NCBI GenBank assembly: GCA_002403375.1
Contig: DHHQ01000025.1
Coordinates: 1 to 64,000 of the forward strand
DNA from: Thiobacillus denitrificans
GTDB lineage: Bacteria; Pseudomonadota; Gammaproteobacteria; Burkholderiales; Thiobacillaceae
Direction of reading: 5' to 3'
Length of the DNA: 64,000 nucleotides
Of the stretch, positions 1 through 8,608 are shown one piece after another (position 1 is the stretch's first letter; each line of letters starts with the position of its first letter). A program made the translations under genes and the position numbers. The notes below the pieces were generated by a model, which was given only the letters and a program-made list of their open reading frames with translations, did no database searches and was not told the DNA's origin.

Positions 1-110
1 GCAGCCTCACGCACGCCGTCGGCATCCGGCCGGCACTGGTGGTGTTCGGAGTGCTGGCGGTTGCGGCGGGGCTGTTGCACCGGCAGCGGCTGCGTAAGGT
101 GGCGGCGTAG
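1..110 (+). CDS. MFS transporter, C-terminal end only (cut by window edge)
   Basis: The first 110 bases read in frame as the last 35 residues of a protein ending HRQRLRKVAA and a TAG stop. The segment matches, with many substitutions, the end of the MFS remnant at 5733-6221 (both contain SLTHAVGIRPA and HRQR). It is therefore the tail of an MFS_3-type exporter, covering part of the last membrane helix and a basic cytoplasmic end. The rest of the gene lies outside the window, so whether this copy is intact cannot be told. Confidence 0.6.
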   Translation, partial: SLTHAVGIRPALVVFGVLAVAAGLLHRQRLRKVAA

Positions 111-265
111 GGGCCGGGCGGGAATTGGATTCCCCTCCGTTTGCCAGGCGCAACCCGTGTCGCGGGGGCAAGCTCGGGGGGGCTTGCAAGGACTGTTGGA
201 GCGGACTTACCCGGGAGCGTGATCGCGCTACGATATGACCAACCAAATGACCAACCGGAGGCCGT

Positions 266-499
266 ATGAGCACTGTGACCCTGGCAGAAGCCAAGACCCA
301 TCTAAGCCGTCTCCTGGATCAGGTGGAAGCGGGAGAGGAAGTGGTCATCACCCGTCGCGGTCTTCCGATTGCCCGCATCACGCCGGTCGAGAAGCCCAAG
401 CGCGCCGTCAAGTCCCTCGCCGAGTTCCGCAGCCGCATGCCCCGCTGGCGCAAATCCAGCGCCGAGTTGCTGCGTGAAATGCGCGACGAGGGCCTTTGA
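266..499 (+). CDS. Phd/YefM-family antitoxin (VapB-like)
   Basis: This 77-residue protein has the N-terminal Phd/YefM DNA-binding fold signature: MSTVTLAEAKTHLSRLLDQV, then the GEEVVITRRGLPIARI strand-turn-strand region. Its basic, Trp-containing tail (about residues 50-77) would wrap the toxin. It should neutralise the PIN-domain RNase encoded directly downstream and repress its own promoter. The start is supported by GGAGG seven bases upstream. A 10-base direct repeat ATGACCAACC (235-244 and 247-256) lies in the leader and may be part of the operator. Its stop overlaps the toxin start (TGATG), so the pair is translationally coupled. Family call is strong; which toxin family it usually pairs with is inferred from position. 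Confidence 0.9.
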   Translation: MSTVTLAEAKTHLSRLLDQVEAGEEVVITRRGLPIARITPVEKPKRAVKSLAEFRSRMPRWRKSSAELLREMRDEGL

Positions 500-933
500 T
501 GCTGTACTTCGACGCCAGCTTTCTGGCGCCGCTCATCCTCGAAGAAGCCGCCAGCGTAAGAATCGAGGCGTTCTTCGCCAGGCTCCCGGTGGGGGCGCTG
601 TACGTTAGCCAATGGACCCGCGTCGAGTTTTCCAGCCTCATCGCGCGCGAAGTCAGGATGGGTGGTTTCGCGGAGTCTGACGCGCTGCTGGCTATCGCCC
701 AGTTCGACGAACTGGTGACTGACTCATTCCAGATCGTGGCGCCGGGTGTCGCGGACTACGAACTCGCCAAAGCGTACATCCAGCACTTCGCCACCAAGCT
801 GCGAGCCGGCGATGCGCTGCACCTGGCTATCGCCCATAACAACGGCGCAAAGACCCTCTACACCCTGGACGAGGGGCTCCTGAGTGCGGCCAAGCTGCTG
901 AAGGTCCACGCCAGCCGAGGCGTTAGAACCTAA
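499..933 (+). CDS. vapC: PIN-domain ribonuclease toxin (VapC family)
   Basis: A 144-residue single PIN domain. The metal-binding acidic residues are visible: D5 in MLYFDASFL, E43 in TRVEFSSL, D105 in LRAGDALHLA and D124 in YTLDEGLL. VapC toxins are Mg-dependent RNases that cut tRNA or rRNA and arrest translation when the antitoxin is degraded. I place the start at the ATG overlapping the antitoxin stop; a TTG one codon earlier is possible. The gene looks intact, with a normal length. The pair sits at the edge of a block bounded by MFS fragments, which fits acquisition as an addiction module. Confidence 0.9.
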   Translation: MLYFDASFLAPLILEEAASVRIEAFFARLPVGALYVSQWTRVEFSSLIAREVRMGGFAESDALLAIAQFDELVTDSFQIVAPGVADYELAKAYIQHFATKLRAGDALHLAIAHNNGAKTLYTLDEGLLSAAKLLKVHASRGVRT

Positions 934-1064
934 GCCGATTCGTGTGAAAGCGCAAAACAACGATACGCCGGCCTCGGAGAGACGCCATCTCATGTCCGGC
1001 CGGGTCCGATGCTGTCCGGCAATCAAATAGAACCAGGTACGCAGCGCCACCCGCTAACCGCGCC

Positions 1065-2126
1065 CTACATGCGCAACCGCGCCCCGTAGCCCGTCATCTC
1101 CAGGTAGCCGCGGCCGATCTCGCGGCCGTCCTCGAGCAGGCGCACCGCGCCTTCCCAGTACACCGCGCCGGTCGAGCGGCGGCTGTCGAGTTCCTGGTCG
1201 TCCATCAGCGGCTGCAGGCGCAGGCGGCGGCCGGCGATGCGGAGCTCCCATTCCACCGGATAGTCGGTGGCGGTGCGCGGCGAGCGCCAGCGGCGGCCGG
1301 GAATGAACTGCACCTCGGCGGGCGCCAGCGCGCGCGGCGCGCCGCCGCCCTCGCGCAGGGTTCCCGCCGCCCACATCGTTTCGCCGGCGTCGCCGCGCAT
1401 GCGAAACGCCATCAGCGCGCCGCCGTCGTGCAGGTTCATGCCGATCCAGTCCCAGCCGCGCGCGCCCTCGGGCATGAGCTCGCTCGACCATTCGTGGTCG
1501 AGCCAGGCGTGCCCGCTCACCCGATGCGTCGCGCCGTCCACGCGCAGGCTGCCGCGCACGGCGAGCTGTGGCCGGCTGTAGTAGTGGCTGGCGTGCTTCG
1601 GGTCGGGCGCCTTCTGGCTGAAGCCGGCGCGGCCGTTGAGCATCGGCGGGCCGGACGGATCGAAGCGCAGGTCGAACGCGAAGCGATCGTCGGCGACGCG
1701 GCTGCGATAGTGGCCGTCGCGCCATTCGAGCGACCAGTCGCCGGTCCAGGCATGCGTTCGCCCGCTCGCCGCGCCGGCGAGCGGCGCCAGCGCGCGTTCG
1801 GCGCGCTCGGCGTGGAGCAGGCGGCCTGCGGCCGGATCGGCCAGCGCGGCGTGCGCGAGGATGAGCTGGCGCGGCGCGAAGCGGCTCGGGTTGTCTTCGC
1901 CGATGCGCGTGCGGACGCGGAAGAAGGTGACCTGGAAGCCGCGCTTGACCCCCGCCTCGTCCGCCACCCAGCCGGTGACGTACCACCATTCGGTGCGGTA
2001 GTCGGGGTGCGCGCCGGTGTCGTCCGGAAAGACGAGCGCCGTGCCCGGGACGACGGGCGGATACTCGGCGCCGGCGCCGCCGGCGATGCCCACCAGCACT
2101 GAAAAAACCGCCAGCCAGCGCCGCAT
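1065..2126 (-). CDS. CrtC/AttH-like lipocalin-domain periplasmic protein
   Basis: 353 residues with an N-terminal signal peptide (MRRWLAVFSVLVGIAGGAGA, cleavage near residue 20). The body is typical of the hydroxyneurosporene synthase (CrtC)/AttH family: HPDYRTEWWYVTGW near residue 40, SHYYSRPQL and GHAWLDHEWSS mid-protein, and WDWIGMNLHDGGALMAFRMR. Despite the CrtC name, family members next to ABC exporters are not carotenoid enzymes, and their ligand is generally unknown. The gene follows the FtsX-type permease on the same strand, so an accessory role in lipophilic substrate export is inferred. I chose the ATG before the signal peptide; a GTG at 2189 overlapping the permease stop is an alternative start. 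Confidence 0.8.
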   Translation of the reverse strand: MRRWLAVFSVLVGIAGGAGAEYPPVVPGTALVFPDDTGAHPDYRTEWWYVTGWVADEAGVKRGFQVTFFRVRTRIGEDNPSRFAPRQLILAHAALADPAAGRLLHAERAERALAPLAGAASGRTHAWTGDWSLEWRDGHYRSRVADDRFAFDLRFDPSGPPMLNGRAGFSQKAPDPKHASHYYSRPQLAVRGSLRVDGATHRVSGHAWLDHEWSSELMPEGARGWDWIGMNLHDGGALMAFRMRGDAGETMWAAGTLREGGGAPRALAPAEVQFIPGRRWRSPRTATDYPVEWELRIAGRRLRLQPLMDDQELDSRRSTGAVYWEGAVRLLEDGREIGRGYLEMTGYGARLRM

Positions 2127-2185
2127 CACGCCAGGCCCCCAGACCCTGCGCCATGGTTGGATGAGAGGCGACGCTCCAGGCACGC

Positions 2186-4693
2186 TCACCAGTCCTCCCT
2201 CACCGCCAGCACCGCGCTCTGGCGCATCGCCTGGGAGCCCGACAGCCGCGCGGCAAGCGCCGCCAGGAGAAGCAGCGCGGCGGCGAACGCGCCGAGGGCG
2301 GCGAAGGGCAGGTCGAGGTCCATGCTCCAGTGGAAGCTCTGGCGGTTGATCACTTCGATGAGGATGAGCGCGATGGCGCCGCCCGCCGCGCTGCCCACGG
2401 CCACGCCGACCGCCGCGGTGAGCGCGCCTTCGAGCGCCAGCAGGCGGCCGATTTCGCGGCGCGTGAGGCCCAGGTGGCGCAGCATCCCGAATTCCTTGCG
2501 GCGCGCGGTGGCGAGCGCGGCGAAGCTGGCGCTGATGCCGAACAGGCCGATCAGCACGGCGACCGCTTCCATCAGGTAGGTGACCAGGAAGGTGCGGTCG
2601 AAGATCGCCAGGCTGATCGCGCGGATCTCGCCGGGCAGCGTGATCTCGATGGTGCGCTCGCCCAGTTCGGCGCGCAGCGCCGCGCTCACCGTCTCGACCG
2701 TGGCGCCGGGGGCGAGGCTGATGGCGACGTCGTTGGCGAGGGTGTCGCCGGTGCGCACGCGGTAGTCGGCGAGCTCCACCACCAGCGCGCCGTGCTGGCG
2801 CGCGTAGTCGCGCCAGATGCCGGCGACGCGGAAGCGGTGCGCCGCGCCGCCGAGCGGCAGCGCGAGCGTGTCGCCGACAGCAAGGCCGAACAGGTCGGCG
2901 ATCGCTTCCGAGATCCACACCGGCGGCAGGCCGCCCGGTTCCCGCGCCGCATCGCCCCCTGCGCCCGCCACCAGCGGCAACGCGATGCCGCCCGCCACCG
3001 CACGCGCGATCAGGGTGACCGGGACCCGTTCGTCGCTCAGGCGCAGCGTGTCGTAGCGCACCGGCCGGGCGGCGGCGACGCCGGGTAGCCTTGCGGCCCG
3101 CGCCACCACCTCGGGCGGCAGAAAGCCGCTCGCACCCGCGGACGAGGCGCGCAGGTAGAGATCGGCCGGCAGCATCTGCGCCAGCCAGTCGTCGACCGAC
3201 GTGCGGAACGAACTCACCATGATCGCCATCGCCACCGCCAGCGCGACGCTCGCCACCACGCCGGCGCCGGCGACCACGGTCTGGCCGGGGGCGGCGGCCA
3301 GGCGCGCGTGCGCCAGCCGCAGCAGCGCCGGCCGGGCGCCGCCGAGGACACGCGTCGCGAGGCGGGCGGCGCCCGGCAGGGCGAGCACCGACCCGGCCAG
3401 CACCAGCGCCACCGCCGCATAGCCGAACACCGGCACCCCGCCCACCGGCGGCATCAGGCACGCGAGCGCGGCCGCGGCGAGGCAGGCGAGCGCCGCCGCC
3501 CAGCGCGGGCGCGCCTGCAGCAGGTCCGCCTCGTCGCCCGCGCGCAGGGCCCGCGCCGGCTGCATGCGGCTTGCCTCGCGTGCGGGCAGGGCGCCGCCGG
3601 CGACCCCGGCGGCGACGCCGAGCAGCAGATAGCCGGCGCTGGCGAGCGGATCGAACCGCAATTGCGGCGCGACGCCCTCGAAATAGCCCGCGCCGAGGTC
3701 GGCGCCGACCAGCCGGAACGCGAGCGCGGCGAGCCCGTAGCCGAGCGCCACCCCGAGCAATCCGCCGACGAACCCGACCGCCGCGCCTTCGGCGACGAGG
3801 CCGCGCAGCAGCATCGGGCGGTCCACGCCCAGCGCGCGAAGGAAGGCCAGTTCCTGGCGCCGGCGCACCACCGCCAGCAGCTGCGTGGAGAACACCAGGA
3901 AGCCGCCGGTGAGGAGCGCGATCACGGCGAGCATGGTGAGATTGACCCGATACGCGCGCGACAGCCCCGCCACCTGCGCCTGCGCCGCTTCCGGCGCGAG
4001 CAGCGTCACCCCGGCGGGCAGCAGCGGGCCCAGCCGCGCGCGCGCCGTCGCCCGGTCGACGCCGCGGGCGAGCTTGAGGTCGACGCGGGTGAGGCGTCCG
4101 ATCCGCCCGAATATCTGCTGCGCGGCCGCGATGTCCATGACTGCGAGCGGCTGCCCGACCCCGGTCCCCGGCACGCTGCCGGCGATGCGCAATGTCGTCT
4201 CGTCGAGCCCCCCCTGCACCGACAGGGTGTCGCCGGGCGCCAGCGCCAGCGCCGCCTGCGCCGCCGGCGCGAGAAACAGCGCATCCGGCGCAAGCGCGGC
4301 GAGCCGATCTTCCGTCTCGGCCAGGGGGATCAGCGCCGGCTGCACGTGCACGGCACGAAACACGTCGACGCCGAAGATGCGCAGGGTCTGGTCCCGCCCC
4401 GGCAGGCGCGCCTCCACTTCGAGCACCGGGCTCGCCTGGGCGACTTCGGGGCGCTGCGCGAGTGTCAGGTAGAGCGCATCGTCGAAGCCCGTGCGCCCGC
4501 CCACCGCCTGCAGGTCGGCCTCGCCGGCGAGCAGACGCATGCCGCGCCCGAATTCGTCGAGCGCCGCGCCGTGGATGAGCTGCACCGCGAGCCCGAGCGC
4601 CACGCCGAGCGCGATGGCGACGAGCGACAGCGCGGTGGCGAGCCGCCGCCTGGCGAGGCTGGCGAGAAAGACGTGGCGCAGGGCGGCGTTCAC
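2186..4693 (-). CDS. FtsX-family ABC transporter permease
   Basis: 835 residues. A short N-terminal cytoplasmic stretch leads to a membrane helix (LATALSLVAIALGVALGLAV), a large periplasmic MacB_PCD-like domain, then an FtsX domain with three helices around residues 250-400. A second periplasmic region and a second FtsX domain lie at the C-terminus (about 710-820, including MLRHLGLTRREIGRLLALEG, the coupling region). This duplicated layout is that of LolC/E- or MacB-type permeases that extract or export lipids or peptides without moving them through a channel. GTG start overlapping the ATPase stop (GTGA), so translation is coupled. Substrate unknown; the CrtC-like protein downstream is the likely partner. 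Confidence 0.85.
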   Translation of the reverse strand: MNAALRHVFLASLARRRLATALSLVAIALGVALGLAVQLIHGAALDEFGRGMRLLAGEADLQAVGGRTGFDDALYLTLAQRPEVAQASPVLEVEARLPGRDQTLRIFGVDVFRAVHVQPALIPLAETEDRLAALAPDALFLAPAAQAALALAPGDTLSVQGGLDETTLRIAGSVPGTGVGQPLAVMDIAAAQQIFGRIGRLTRVDLKLARGVDRATARARLGPLLPAGVTLLAPEAAQAQVAGLSRAYRVNLTMLAVIALLTGGFLVFSTQLLAVVRRRQELAFLRALGVDRPMLLRGLVAEGAAVGFVGGLLGVALGYGLAALAFRLVGADLGAGYFEGVAPQLRFDPLASAGYLLLGVAAGVAGGALPAREASRMQPARALRAGDEADLLQARPRWAAALACLAAAALACLMPPVGGVPVFGYAAVALVLAGSVLALPGAARLATRVLGGARPALLRLAHARLAAAPGQTVVAGAGVVASVALAVAMAIMVSSFRTSVDDWLAQMLPADLYLRASSAGASGFLPPEVVARAARLPGVAAARPVRYDTLRLSDERVPVTLIARAVAGGIALPLVAGAGGDAAREPGGLPPVWISEAIADLFGLAVGDTLALPLGGAAHRFRVAGIWRDYARQHGALVVELADYRVRTGDTLANDVAISLAPGATVETVSAALRAELGERTIEITLPGEIRAISLAIFDRTFLVTYLMEAVAVLIGLFGISASFAALATARRKEFGMLRHLGLTRREIGRLLALEGALTAAVGVAVGSAAGGAIALILIEVINRQSFHWSMDLDLPFAALGAFAAALLLLAALAARLSGSQAMRQSAVLAVREDW

Positions 4694-5361
4694 GCCGCCT
4701 CCGGCTGCAGGCCGCCCGGGGTGAGCCGCAGCACCCGGTCGGCACGCGCCGCCGCCGCCTGCGAATGGGTGACGATGATGCCGATCGCGCCCGCGCCGCG
4801 GATGCACTCGAGCAGCAGCCCGAGCACGCCGGCGGCGCGCTCCGGATCGAGGTTGCCGGTGGGCTCGTCGGCCAGCACCAGCGCCGGCTCGTGCACCAGG
4901 GCGCGCGCGATGGCTACCCGCTGCAGCTCGCCCCCCGACAGATGACGCGGCCAGTCGTCGCCGCGCGCCTCCAGCCCGACCCGCCCGAGCATGGCGCGCG
5001 CGCGGGCCTGCGCGGCGTCGTCGGGAACGTCGAGCAGCCACAGCGGCAACGCCACGTTCTGCGCCAGCGTGAGGTGCGGCAGGACGTGGAAGGCCTGGAA
5101 CACGAAGCCGTAGCGGCGCCGCCGCAGGCGCGCGAAGGCGTCCTCGTCGAGCGCGGTGAGGTCGGTGCCGTCCAGCACGATGCGCCCGCCATCGACGCTT
5201 TCGAGGCCCGCGATGCAGTTGAGCAGGGTCGACTTCCCGACCCCCGACTCGCCCATGATGGCGACGCACTCGCCCGGCGCGAGCCGCAGCGAAACGCCGG
5301 CGAAGAGCGCCGGCTCGCCGGGCGCGCCGAAACGCTTGGTCAGTCGATCGATTTCCAGCAT
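4690..5361 (-). CDS. ABC transporter ATP-binding protein (LolD/MacB type)
   Basis: 223 residues, the normal size for a LolD-like ATPase. Walker A is GESGVGKST (37-45), the Q-loop Gln is in FVFQ (89), the ABC signature is LSGGE (141-145), Walker B is LVLADE (161-166) and the switch His is in VTHS (199). It would power the FtsX-type permease whose GTG start overlaps its stop codon by four bases. It is the first gene of a three-gene minus-strand operon (ATPase, permease, CrtC-like protein). Family assignment is secure; substrate is not deducible. Confidence 0.9.
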   Translation of the reverse strand: MLEIDRLTKRFGAPGEPALFAGVSLRLAPGECVAIMGESGVGKSTLLNCIAGLESVDGGRIVLDGTDLTALDEDAFARLRRRRYGFVFQAFHVLPHLTLAQNVALPLWLLDVPDDAAQARARAMLGRVGLEARGDDWPRHLSGGELQRVAIARALVHEPALVLADEPTGNLDPERAAGVLGLLLECIRGAGAIGIIVTHSQAAAARADRVLRLTPGGLQPEAA

Positions 5362-5732
5362 GACGAGTCGCCCTGCATTTGTCCGTTCACTCGGCGACGA
5401 TGGGGGTCCCCAAAAGCAGGAGACCCGCTTCAGCGCTTGCCGGAACGGGTCTCCTGGTACTGCCCGCTTTAGCTGGATTTATTTACGCGCCCGCAAGCTG
5501 TTGATCAAATCGGCGCAATTTCAAATTAGCTCACCAGCCAGGGGAGTCAAGGCTGGATGGCCTCCTGGCTTCGCGGTTCTGGAGCGTGCGGCAGGAGAGG
5601 GGGGGGCATGTCTTTGGATCTCGTAGCGTGGGCTTAAACCACGGCGCATGTGGCTCATTCCATCATGAGCCACCCACTCCATGACAATGGCTTACTCGCA
5701 GAAAACCTCCTGAAAAAGTACTCCCCGGTTTA
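5362..5732. other. Intergenic region with two hairpins, upstream of the ABC operon
   Basis: No gene is supported here. The stretch lies between the minus-strand ABC ATPase and the truncated plus-strand MFS remnant, so it should contain the ABC operon promoter. It holds an 11-bp perfect inverted repeat (5417-5427/5446-5456), a second 9-bp one (5650-5658/5665-5673), and a less GC-rich patch between 5470 and 5540. Its 3' part probably marks the junction that cut off the 5' half of the MFS gene. Confidence 0.5.
5417..5456. repeat. 11-bp perfect inverted repeat, 18-nt loop
   Basis: CAGGAGACCCG (5417-5427) is perfectly inverted as CGGGTCTCCTG (5446-5456) around an 18-base loop. There is no T-run next to either arm, so it is not a standard terminator. 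It could be an operator of the ABC operon, a structured 5' leader element, or a terminus of a mobile element; I cannot separate these. Confidence 0.6.
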
Positions 5733-6221
5733 GTGGTTCGAGCGGTGCTCGGCGGCGACGCCCGCACCTTCGGGCTGCTGGTGAGCAGCGCAGGCGCCGG
5801 CTCGCTGCTGGCCAGCGTGTTCCTCGCCTCGCACCGCTCGATCGACCGGCTGGCGCGGCGGGTAGGGCGGCGGTTAGGGCGGGCCGCGATCCTCGCCGGC
5901 GCGGCGGTGGTCGCGTTCGCGCTCAACGACGTGACGGCGCTCGCCTACCCGATCCTGATGGTGCTCGGCTTCTCGGTCGTGCTGGTCGCCGCCGGCGCCA
6001 ACACCCTGCTGCAGAGCTGGGTGCGCGACGACATGCGCGGGCGGGTGATGGCCATTTTCTCGATGGCCTTCCTCGGCATCGCGCCGCTCGGCCACCTAGC
6101 GATGGGCAGCCTCACCCATGCCGTTGGCATCCGCCCCGCGTTCTTGCTGTTCGGTGCGTTGGCGGTTGGGGCGGGGCTGGTGCACCGGCAGCGGGTGCGG
6201 CGGGTGGGGCAGGATGGGTGA
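5733..6221 (+). pseudogene. Truncated MFS_3 transporter (C-terminal half)
   Basis: About 160 residues of an MFS_3/EntS-like exporter. It begins abruptly at VVRAVLGGDARTFGLL, which in full-length relatives is mid-protein (around helix 7), and runs to the natural end (HRQRVRRVGQDG, TGA). It contains the SAGAGSLLASVFLAS and GFSVVLVAAGANTLLQSWV helices and the loop RDDMRGRVMAIFSM. Upstream of 5730 the frame shows no homologous N-terminal half. The sequence is diverged from, not identical to, the tail at 1-110. A gene remnant is the best reading; the GTG at 5733 is probably not a real start. Confidence 0.75.
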
Positions 6222-6380
6222 GGGGTGCACAGCAGCGTTACGTCCGGACTTCAAACTCGGTTGGAGACGGACGGCGTCGAACCCTTCCGCACGCACAATG
6301 CGCCCCCTTGAGAGCAGCGAACGGCTGGCAGATTTGTGGATGAACAAACAATAGTTGTTGCATATGTCGTTTATGTTTGT

Positions 6381-6408
6381 AATATGTGGTTAACATATCA
6401 AACATATT
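6381..6408. promoter_or_regulatory. AT-rich palindromic segment before the defence operon
   Basis: AATATGT (6381-6387) is inverted as ACATAT (6393-6398) and again as ACATATT (6402-6408). It lies in an AT-rich stretch 30-60 bases before the first small ORF of the island. The position fits a promoter/operator of the operon; no regulator is identified. Confidence 0.35.
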
Positions 6409-6439
6409 GGTGCTTTGTGTGTACACGGGGGTTGCAAAG

Positions 6440-6670
6440 ATGAGTGAAAAACGTGATGCCAGAGAAAGGTTTGTTGAGCTTGCAAATAAACGCGTAACCA
6501 AAACTATCAAGGACTTGCGTCTCGTTGGAAACTTGTCCAACCGGCGAATTTACAAGTACGACGAGTCCGACGCGAAAAAGATCATCCGCGTCTTACAGCA
6601 GGAGCTGGATGTTTTGAAGGCGCGGTTCCGTGGGGATCAGGGCGATGACGACTCAATCTTTTCCCTGTAG
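6440..6670 (+). CDS. Small basic/coiled protein, first gene of the GHKL-ATPase operon
   Basis: 76 residues, predicted mostly helical and charged (MSEKRDARERFVELANKRV..., then LVGNLSNRRIYKYDESDAKKI and a C-terminal helix with an acidic tail DQGDDDSIFSL). I recall similar short proteins, with the LxGNLSNRxxYxY signature, in front of ATPases in MutL/Z1-type restriction-like loci, but cannot verify this here. It ends nine bases before the ATPase start, so the two are surely co-transcribed. A longer reading from 6386 exists, but its first 18 residues are hydrophobic with poor coding character; I chose the ATG at 6440. Role unknown; a DNA-binding or adaptor subunit is a guess. Confidence 0.7.
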   Translation: MSEKRDARERFVELANKRVTKTIKDLRLVGNLSNRRIYKYDESDAKKIIRVLQQELDVLKARFRGDQGDDDSIFSL

Positions 6671-6679
6671 GGGGCGATC

Positions 6680-8608
6680 ATGACTGCAACTTGGGTATTT
6701 CCTGCAACCGGGGCGTATCAGGTCCAAGGGAGAGACCTGTCCGAGGATAACTTTGCACAGGAGGACAGGACTAGTTTGGAGATAATGATCCGCGAGGTCC
6801 TCCAGAATCCACTTGATGCGCGAGCCCTTGGCAACGATGGCCCGGTAAGCGTACGGATTAGCATTCTTAAGCCCGGCCATTTCGATGTCGACTATCTTGC
6901 GGGTCTGCTTGGCGGCGAGTATGGCAGCCGCTTAGAGGCATCAGGGGGGGCTCCGCTGCCCGATCTTTCGACTGCATCAGTTCTCGTAATTGAGGACTTT
7001 GGAACCACGGGACTTCTGGGCACTTGGAACGATCAGAACGCTGATGGGGCGAACGAGAACTGGAATGCGTTCTGGTTCAGGGAGGGCGAAGGCGCGAAGC
7101 CGGTTGCGGGGAGCAATGGGCGGGCGGGGCAGGGGAAAATTACGTACTACCGGATCGGGGCTGCGCGAGCTGTATTTGGCTTCACGGTCAGAAACTCAGA
7201 TCACAAACGGCTGCTGATGGGACGCAGCGCTTTTCGGCGGGTATACCCGTATAACGGCTCAAAGTATCTTCGGCATTCATTCTGGTGTTCCGGCCATGAT
7301 CAGCCGTTGCCTTTATCGGGTGAGGACGAAATCATGGCGTTTCGTAAGGCTTTGGGGATCACGCGCCTCAGCGAGCCAGGCCTCAGCCTAGTCATACCAT
7401 TCCCTATAGATTTTGAGCCCAAGCTGGCGATTCAGACCGTCATCACTGAGTTCTACTATCCGATTGCCTGCGGGAATCTGGAAGTGACGATAGGGGGCTT
7501 GCAGATTGGCTCATTGAACGTCGATTCCGTGGCGGATCACGTTCTGCCTGATGATGAGGCACGCAAAAAGCGATCGTGTTTTTCGAAGGGGTTCAGGAAA
7601 CTCGCCAAAGGCGTAATCGAAGCCGAAAAAAACGGCATTGCGCCCATTCAATTGAAAGCAGGCTGGGACAAGACCGCCCTGCTAAAGGAAGATGCGCTAC
7701 CCGAAGGTGCTCTTGAACAGTTGCGAGCTGCATTCGATAAGGGAGAACGCATTTCGGTTCGGTTTCCCGTTACGGTTCGTCCTAGAGCTGGTGTGAGCAC
7801 GCAGTCCTGGTTCGATGTGCACATCGAAGTTCCGGAGGATCTTGACCGCGTGGAAGAAGCTTACATTCGCCGCGACCTCCTGATTGGGTCGGAAGCTCAC
7901 TTGGCGGGCAATGCATACCTCCAGAAGGCACGCGCACTTACTTTGATCAGGGAGGGGACGCTCTCGGCATTTCTGGCAGATGCCGAGGAACCAACCCACC
8001 TTAAATGGAACGGTAGCCGTCCGCGCTTGGCGGAGGACTATTCGAGCCCTCAAACAACCCTGAGGGCTGTCAGAAATGCCGCCCCGCGGCTGCTGGCACT
8101 ATTGTCGAATGGAATAGTGAAACGGGACGTTAAGGCCTTGGCAAAATACTTCACCCGTCCGGCAGAAGATGGAAAAAGACATGCCGGAGGTGGTGAGAAA
8201 GGCGAGGGCAACGAAACGAGTAAACCGAAAACCCCACCGGAATCAATTAGGAAGCCGTTCAGGATCATTGCCGGTAAGGATAGGGTGCATGTGCTACCCA
8301 ACGGGAGTGCTGCCCCAAAATTGGAGGATTTACCCCTGTCATGCTTGCTGGAACTTGCTTACGAGGGTCTCGACCACGATCCATTCAAGGCATATGACCC
8401 ATTTGATTTTGATCTAGCGGATACAAGCCTCCACACAATTGCAGTGTCTGGCGCAACCATTAACGAGCGACAGGGAAACCGGATTCACTTCGAAGTCACG
8501 CAGCCAGACTTTAGTCTGGAGGTGCCGGGGTTTGATCCGAACATCCGCCTGCGCGCAAGGCTGAACTACACGGAGAACCGCGATGGGACATCTGTCAGCG
8601 AGGAGTAA
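6680..8608 (+). CDS. GHKL-type ATPase (MutL/MORC-like) of a defence island
   Basis: 642 residues. The Bergerat (GHKL) ATP-binding motifs are clear near the N-terminus: N-box REVLQNPLDA (38-47, catalytic E39 and Mg-binding N43), G1 box VIEDFGTTGL (103-112, adenine-binding D106) and a glycine-rich lid NGRAGQGK (146-153). The remaining ~480 residues match no fold I recognise. They include a proline/lysine-rich linker near residue 500 (GKRHAGGGEKGEGNETSKPK). GHKL ATPases of the MutL/MORC group act as ATP-gated dimer clamps on DNA. Iyer and co-workers linked relatives to restriction-modification loci. Here it overlaps the next gene and sits beside a m5C methyltransferase and Vsr, so a DNA-sensing or translocating restriction subunit is inferred. 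Confidence 0.8.
   Translation: MTATWVFPATGAYQVQGRDLSEDNFAQEDRTSLEIMIREVLQNPLDARALGNDGPVSVRISILKPGHFDVDYLAGLLGGEYGSRLEASGGAPLPDLSTASVLVIEDFGTTGLLGTWNDQNADGANENWNAFWFREGEGAKPVAGSNGRAGQGKITYYRIGAARAVFGFTVRNSDHKRLLMGRSAFRRVYPYNGSKYLRHSFWCSGHDQPLPLSGEDEIMAFRKALGITRLSEPGLSLVIPFPIDFEPKLAIQTVITEFYYPIACGNLEVTIGGLQIGSLNVDSVADHVLPDDEARKKRSCFSKGFRKLAKGVIEAEKNGIAPIQLKAGWDKTALLKEDALPEGALEQLRAAFDKGERISVRFPVTVRPRAGVSTQSWFDVHIEVPEDLDRVEEAYIRRDLLIGSEAHLAGNAYLQKARALTLIREGTLSAFLADAEEPTHLKWNGSRPRLAEDYSSPQTTLRAVRNAAPRLLALLSNGIVKRDVKALAKYFTRPAEDGKRHAGGGEKGEGNETSKPKTPPESIRKPFRIIAGKDRVHVLPNGSAAPKLEDLPLSCLLELAYEGLDHDPFKAYDPFDFDLADTSLHTIAVSGATINERQGNRIHFEVTQPDFSLEVPGFDPNIRLRARLNYTENRDGTSVSEE

Noticed and set aside
1065..5269. 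Very long open frames on the minus strand running across the ABC and CrtC-like genes
   Set aside because: They join real genes with out-of-frame Arg/Ala/Pro-rich sequence, a high-GC artefact. The separate genes have consistent motifs and overlapping start/stop signals.
5515..5535. FNR box (TTGATCAAAT)
   Set aside because: TTGATC is followed by AAAT rather than N4-ATCAA; it is a palindromic word, not a match to the FNR consensus.
5640..5730. Insertion-sequence terminus next to the MFS remnant
   Set aside because: The hairpin at 5650-5673 is short and no transposase or target duplication was seen.
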